DNA from: Pseudomonadota bacterium
Lineage (GTDB): Bacteria; Myxococcota_A; UBA796; SXON01
DNA: 42,538 nt
NCBI GenBank assembly: GCA_030684355.1
Contig: JAUXTN010000143.1
Coordinates: 1 to 42,538, forward strand
Direction: 5' to 3'
Shown: piece after piece, positions 39,174 to 42,538 of the stretch
How the letters are laid out: every line of letters begins with the position of its first letter
Numbering within the stretch: position 1 is the first letter of the stretch
The notes under the pieces: model-generated
The model's database searches: none
What the model was told of the DNA's origin: nothing
The model's input: only the letters and a program-made list of their open reading frames with translations
Program-made: the position numbers and the translations under genes

Positions 39174-40178
39174 TTACTCCTCGAGGCAGATCGCGTCTTC
39201 GGCGGGGGGGCCGCTCTCGCAGCCTTCGCAGTCGTTCCCGGTCACTTCCACGAGGGTCTGACCCTCGACCTGGAGGGCCTGGATCTGGTCCGCGACGAGG
39301 GAGAGGCAGTACGGCTCGCCGTCCGCGGGGCAGGCCTCGCACACCGCGCCGAAGCTCACGGCGAGGTTGCAGATCGCGGCGGGGTCCCCGCTGTCGTCGA
39401 GGAGCGGGGCGAGCGGGCGGGTGTCGATGACACCGGAGAGGGTGCCGCCCGCGAAGTAGGAGCCGTCGGCCGCGAAGGTGCCGGTGATCTCGAGGTCACC
39501 GATCTCGATGCTGTAGCCGGCCACGGCGAGCGTGGTCGTCTGCGGCCCGATCTGGAAGTACGGCTGCTCGGAGAAGTTGGCGATCGGGAACGGGATGCTC
39601 GGATCGCAGTAGTCCTGCTCGGGGGGGGAGACCTTCTCCTTGCCGATCGCACCGATCATCGTGATGTCGGTGGAGCTGACGGCCGAGACACCCACGAGGA
39701 TGTCCTGGGTCAGGTACGACGTGAGCACGGTGCCGACGCCCGCGGGCTCGAGGATGCGCGCACCGGCGAGGTCGAGCGCGTAGGTGCGGCCGACGAGGAT
39801 GCCCGTGTCGGTGAGCGGCGTGCCGTCCGACGAGGTGCTGAAGTTGAGGTCCGACGCGCCGCGGCAGTAGTTGAGCGTGACCGTGTAGGCGGTGCTCGGG
39901 GCGAGCGGCTCGTTGGGGGTGAAGATGACGGTCTCGCCGTCATCCACGAGCGTCGTGGTGCCCGAGATGGAGGAACTCACGGTCGCGGTGGGGTCGGCGT
40001 CCGAGAGCTTGAACTCGATCGCAGCGCGCCAATCCGCGTCCAACGCGCCCGCGGTGGGGATCGTGGACTCGATTTCGATCTCGCAACCGGCGACGACCTC
40101 GCCGGTGTCGTCGGTCTTTTCGTCACCACCCGCGCACGCAGTCAGCAGCAGGGGAAGGAAGAGGATGGAACGGTTCAT
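39174..40178 (-). CDS. Paralogous lipoprotein C with Ig-like domain and shared Cys-rich domain
   Basis: A 334-residue predicted lipoprotein with signal MNRSILFLPLLLTAC and a short linker (DEKTDDTG) in place of the Asp-Thr tract. An Ig-like domain (about residues 31-120) again carries a cysteine at each end (AGCEIEIE and LNYCRGA). The shared domain follows: GRTYALDL, EPAGVGTVLTSYLTQDILVG, MIGAIG, a DYCDPSIPFP element, TGTFAADGSYF, SGVIDTRPL, AICNLA, CEACPADGEPYCLSLVAD and NDCEGCESGPPAEDAIC. It is clearly closest to lipoprotein B. A good ribosome site, CAGGAG, precedes the ATG at 40178. Function unknown. Confidence 0.85.
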   Translation of the reverse strand: MNRSILFLPLLLTACAGGDEKTDDTGEVVAGCEIEIESTIPTAGALDADWRAAIEFKLSDADPTATVSSSISGTTTLVDDGETVIFTPNEPLAPSTAYTVTLNYCRGASDLNFSTSSDGTPLTDTGILVGRTYALDLAGARILEPAGVGTVLTSYLTQDILVGVSAVSSTDITMIGAIGKEKVSPPEQDYCDPSIPFPIANFSEQPYFQIGPQTTTLAVAGYSIEIGDLEITGTFAADGSYFAGGTLSGVIDTRPLAPLLDDSGDPAAICNLAVSFGAVCEACPADGEPYCLSLVADQIQALQVEGQTLVEVTGNDCEGCESGPPAEDAICLEE

Positions 40179-40244
40179 GTGGGTCTCCTGTGTGCTCTCG
40201 AGTACGAGACGGCGGCGAACCTTACACGATCCCGTCACCCCGTG

Positions 40245-40511
40245 TCAACCGGCCTTGCCGGACGCATCCTTGTAGCGGGCGTCGAGATCGTGGCGCACGG
40301 CGTCGAGGAGGCGCGCTTCGTCCTCGTCGAGGTTGCCCTTGGTCTTCTCGGCGAGGATCCCGAGCAGGTCCATCGTCTGCCGGGCGAGGTTGAGGTCCAC
40401 CGGGCGCGTCGGGGCCCCGGGCTCCCGCACGCCGAGGTGCATCAGGCCGGAGCTGGCCAGGGAGATGACGAACGTGCTGAAGGAGATCGGGGCTTCGACA
40501 TTGCCGGACAT
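40245..40511 (-). CDS. DUF1844-type small protein
   Basis: An 88-residue protein that fits the DUF1844 family: SFSTFVISLASSGLMHLG followed by NLARQTMDLLGILAEKTKGNLDEDEARLL. The first part is amphipathic to hydrophobic and the second is a helical pair. A strong ribosome site, AAGGAAGGAA, precedes the ATG at 40511. It is divergent from the BamD-like gene (56-bp gap). Family function is not established. The frame is open upstream, but that part has no features and overlaps the divergent gene. Confidence 0.82.
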   Translation of the reverse strand: MSGNVEAPISFSTFVISLASSGLMHLGVREPGAPTRPVDLNLARQTMDLLGILAEKTKGNLDEDEARLLDAVRHDLDARYKDASGKAG

Positions 40512-40567
40512 GGTTCCTTCCTTGCGGGGCCTCGCCCTATCACGGCGGACGCGATAGTCCCGGGCCC

Positions 40568-41335
40568 GTGAAGCGGCTACTCCTGGCTTTTCTCTGTGTG
40601 TTCGTGCTCGCCACGCCCGAGGCGCGCGCGGAGCGTCCACGCATGAGCGCCCAGGAGGCGTACGAGCTGGGCCTCCGCTACCTGAAGAGCGGGTCCTACA
40701 CGAAGGCGCTCGAGCAGCTGAACCGCGTACGCACCTATTACCGGGACGATCCGTACGCCCTCAAGGCCGAGCTTGCGATCGCCGACGTGCACTTCCGCAA
40801 GAACGAGTGGGACGCCGCGCGGGTGGCTTACGACGAGTTCCAGCGGGCGCACCCACGTTATCGTGAGCTCGACTACGTAGTGTACCGGCTGGGGCTCACC
40901 CTCTACCGCAAGGCGCCGACGGTCGCGGCCCGTGACCAGACGTGGACCCGGCAGGCGGTCGACACCTGGATGCGCTTCGGGGCCCGGTTCCCCGAGAGCG
41001 AGTGGCGGGACGAGGTCGAGGCCGACCTCGCCAAGGCCCGTGCCCGGCTCGCCCGCAAGGAGCTCATCATCGCGCGGTTCTACCAGCGGCGCGAAGCCTG
41101 GCAGAGCGTGGTGGGCCGCATCGAGCCCCTCCTGCGCAACTACCCGGAGAGCCCCGACAAGGTCGAGGCCATCGGTCTCCTGGGGGAGGCCTACGTCGGC
41201 CTGGACCAGCCGGACCTCGCGCGTGCCGCCGCCGACCGCCTCCGCACCGAGGCGCCGGGCAGCCGGGCCCTCCGCCGCGTCGAGCGCGCGCTCGCCGAGC
41301 CCCGCGTCGAGCCCAGCCCCGGCCTCAAAAAGTAG
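40568..41335 (+). CDS. BamD-like TPR protein (outer-membrane assembly lipoprotein family)
   Basis: A 255-residue exported protein with a signal peptide ending in ARAE (signal peptidase I type). TPR-like helices cover about residues 28-235 (AYELGLRYLKSGSYTKALEQLNRV, LAIADVHFRKNEWDAARVAYDEF and later LLGEAYVGLDQPDLARAAADRL). The arrangement resembles BamD/YfiO, which works in outer-membrane protein insertion, but the lipobox Cys of true BamD is missing. It could also be a CpoB/YbgF-like TPR protein. The start is GTG at 40568. Confidence 0.75.
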   Translation: MKRLLLAFLCVFVLATPEARAERPRMSAQEAYELGLRYLKSGSYTKALEQLNRVRTYYRDDPYALKAELAIADVHFRKNEWDAARVAYDEFQRAHPRYRELDYVVYRLGLTLYRKAPTVAARDQTWTRQAVDTWMRFGARFPESEWRDEVEADLAKARARLARKELIIARFYQRREAWQSVVGRIEPLLRNYPESPDKVEAIGLLGEAYVGLDQPDLARAAADRLRTEAPGSRALRRVERALAEPRVEPSPGLKK

Positions 41336-41411
41336 CGCTCCCCGTGCACCGGGCTCCCAGGGAAGCTCGGCGAACGAGGAGCGTACGGGTGGAGCCGGCG
41401 ACATCTGCACC

Positions 41412-41438
41412 GGCCCCCGGGTCCTCCGCGCGGGGGCC
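41412..41438. terminator. Hairpin between convergent BamD-like and SDR genes
   Basis: A perfect 8-bp stem (GGCCCCCG with CGGGGGCC) and an 11-nt loop. It abuts the minus-strand stop at 41439 and lies 76 bp after the plus-strand stop. It has no T-run but can serve both directions. Confidence 0.5.
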
Positions 41439-42206
41439 CTACAGCGTGAGGCCGCCGTCCACGTCGATGCAGCGACCGGTGAAGTAGTCGCAGTCGATGA
41501 TGAACTTCACCGCGGAGAAGATCTCCTCGGGCTTGCCGACGCGGCGCAGCGGGACGGGCTTCAGCATGCCCTCGAGCACGTCCGGGCGCATGCCCTGGAG
41601 GATCGGGGTGTCGATGAAGCCGGGCGCGATGGCCGCGGTGCGGATGCCGTAGCGCGCGAGCTCGATCGCCCACAGCTTGGTGTCGGCGATGAGGCCGGCC
41701 TTCGCCGCGGAGTAGTTGGTCTGCCCGGGGTTTCCGTGGCGCGCGATCGACGAGATGTTGATCACGACGGACGCGGGGGTCTTCGACGTGATGACGTGGG
41801 CCGCGAACTCGCGCGTGAGGAGGAACGGGCCGGTCAGGTCGACGTCGATGACCTGCTGCCAGTTCTTCAGCGACATCTTCTTGATCTCGCCGGTCTCCTT
41901 GTCCGGCTTGACGAGCAGGCCGTCGCGGAAGATGCCCGCGTTGTTGATGAGACCGTTCAGCCCGCCGAGCGCGGCGGCGGACTTCGTGATGAGGTCGATG
42001 ACCTGGGCTTCATCCGCCACGTTGGCGACGAACCCGACGACCTTGCCGGGGAGGCCCTTGCCTTCGGCTTCGGTCGCGGTCACGCCGTCGGCCGAGATGT
42101 CGCAGAACGCGACGTTGGCGCCTGCGCCGGCGAGCGCGAGGACGAAGTGTTTGCCCATGCCACTGGCACCGCCGGTGACGAGGACGTTCATTCCCTGGAT
42201 GTTCAT
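41439..42206 (-). CDS. Short-chain dehydrogenase/reductase (FabG-like)
   Basis: A 255-residue classical SDR oxidoreductase. The cofactor site TGGASGMGKH (about residues 10-19), NNAG, the catalytic Ser in INISSIA and the YSAAK Tyr/Lys pair are all present, and the C-terminal part has GFIDTPI and DVDGGLTL, typical of FabG-type 3-oxoacyl reductases. Asp at the end of the second strand (AFCDIS) suggests NAD(H) rather than NADP(H). An insertion around KPDKETGEIKK resembles 3-hydroxyacyl-CoA dehydrogenase-type SDRs. GGAGA precedes the ATG at 42206. The substrate is not determined. Confidence 0.9.
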   Translation of the reverse strand: MNIQGMNVLVTGGASGMGKHFVLALAGAGANVAFCDISADGVTATEAEGKGLPGKVVGFVANVADEAQVIDLITKSAAALGGLNGLINNAGIFRDGLLVKPDKETGEIKKMSLKNWQQVIDVDLTGPFLLTREFAAHVITSKTPASVVINISSIARHGNPGQTNYSAAKAGLIADTKLWAIELARYGIRTAAIAPGFIDTPILQGMRPDVLEGMLKPVPLRRVGKPEEIFSAVKFIIDCDYFTGRCIDVDGGLTL

Positions 42207-42414
42207 GAGGCTCTCCGAAAGGGGCGCTGCTCTAACATGCCGGGCCTGAGGTGCCGATGGGACCGACCCACCGGCGTGCGAAGGAAGCGCCCCACGCTCT
42301 CGGGGACGCCCGGGCTCGCCAGGCGCTGCCGGCCGGGCCGGGCATGCTCCCGTCCGCGCCGGGCACGCCAAGCGGGCGCTGCTGGGCACTCCCCGTCCGC
42401 GCCGGGCTCGCCAA
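42207..42414. other. Repeat-rich intergenic region upstream of the SDR gene
   Basis: This stretch should contain the SDR promoter, but I see no clear promoter elements. From 42311 it holds imperfect GC-rich tandem repeats (separate entry). The minus-strand frame is open through it, but its Arg/Pro/Ala/Gly-rich translation looks like a repeat artefact. Confidence 0.5.
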
Positions 42415-42438
42415 GCGGCCGCTGCCGGGCGCGCCCCA
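42311..42438. repeat. Imperfect tandem repeat of about 45 bp, nearly three copies
   Basis: Copies start at 42311, 42360 and 42403. Each opens with CGGGC(T/A)CGCCA(A/G)GCG, continues with CGCTGC(C/T)GGGC-like sequence, and the first two end in CCGTCCGCGC. The third copy contains the palindrome AGCGGCCGCT and runs into the Hda-like fragment. Confidence 0.65.
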
Positions 42439-42538
42439 TAGGTATACAAAGCGTTCCATTCCTACACCATGAGCGATATCGCGCAATGCCTGCAATGCGG
42501 GGGCGTTGCCGCCGGGCACGTAGTTGTCCAGCGTCGGC
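42415..42538 (-). pseudogene. hda: Partial, apparently broken Hda/DnaA-like AAA+ gene fragment
   Basis: Read on the minus strand from the window edge, 41 codons give PTLDNYVPGGNAPALQALRD, a short segment, then ERFVYLWGAPGSGR. This is the start of an Hda-type (DnaA-related) protein up to the Walker A loop, where one expects PTFDNF..G.N and LWG.PGSGRTHLL. Instead of THLL the frame runs into the tandem repeat and reaches a stop at 42232. Twelve of 41 codons end in A or T (GCA, GTA, CTA, TTT and others), unlike the rest of the window. The true 5' end is beyond 42538. It is either a truncated, transferred gene or an assembly join. Confidence 0.6.

Noticed and set aside
42469..42538. Plus-strand ATG with a CxxC-containing start at the right edge
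   Set aside because: It has no ribosome site and lies antisense to the much better supported Hda-like fragment.

Overview
The window is about 42.5 kb of very GC-rich DNA, roughly 70% GC by eye, with nearly all codons ending in G or C. Genes are packed tightly and many starts and stops overlap (ATGA, GTGA, TAGTG). This style, a complete gspC-to-gspN operon, a MopE-type Asp/Cys repeat lipoprotein with FG-GAP repeats, Asp-Thr linker lipoproteins, sigma-54-style regulation and PAS/GAF histidine kinases together suggest a Myxococcota (former Deltaproteobacteria) genome. That assignment is inference; no rRNA or other marker gene is present.

Layout. (1) 151-4362, minus strand: an RlmI-type rRNA methyltransferase, a PAS-PAS hybrid histidine kinase and an M14-family (succinylglutamate desuccinylase/aspartoacylase-like) hydrolase. 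(2) 4343-5671, plus: a nicotinate phosphoribosyltransferase-like protein, convergent with a class III nucleotide cyclase (5684-7231, minus). (3) 7232-7576: a regulatory region with a good sigma-54 promoter and two upstream palindromes. (4) 7577-21855, plus: the type II secretion operon gspCDEFGHIJKLMN, essentially without gaps. It encodes the secretin, ATPase, platform protein, five pseudopilins and the inner-membrane assembly proteins; the prepilin peptidase is not in the window. (5) 21960-26618, plus: a 1552-residue lipoprotein with 17 MopE-type repeats and seven FG-GAP repeats, separated from gspN by a hairpin. (6) 26661-27884, minus: a degenerate sigma-54 activator-like protein lacking the GAFTGA segment, divergent from an MltD-like transglycosylase with three LysM domains. 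(7) moeA and mobA (molybdenum cofactor), then a membrane-bound sensor kinase (minus), then selA, a J-like/RodZ-like fusion and an RluD-type pseudouridine synthase (plus). (8) 37054-40178, minus: three paralogous lipoproteins with a shared domain I do not recognise. (9) A DUF1844 protein, a BamD-like TPR protein and a short-chain dehydrogenase. (10) The right edge: an imperfect tandem repeat that runs into a fragment of an Hda/DnaA-like gene with different codon use.

How the parts fit. The T2SS operon would assemble an envelope-spanning exporter of folded proteins. The repeat lipoprotein just downstream and the lipoprotein trio are plausible surface or exported proteins, but their link to the T2SS is inferred from position only. 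moeA, mobA and selA are compatible with a molybdenum- and selenocysteine-dependent enzyme such as formate dehydrogenase elsewhere in the genome. The observations most worth checking are the T2SS promoter architecture, the lipoprotein trio, the degenerate activator, the HPD-less J/RodZ fusion and the foreign-looking hda junction, which may be an assembly chimera.
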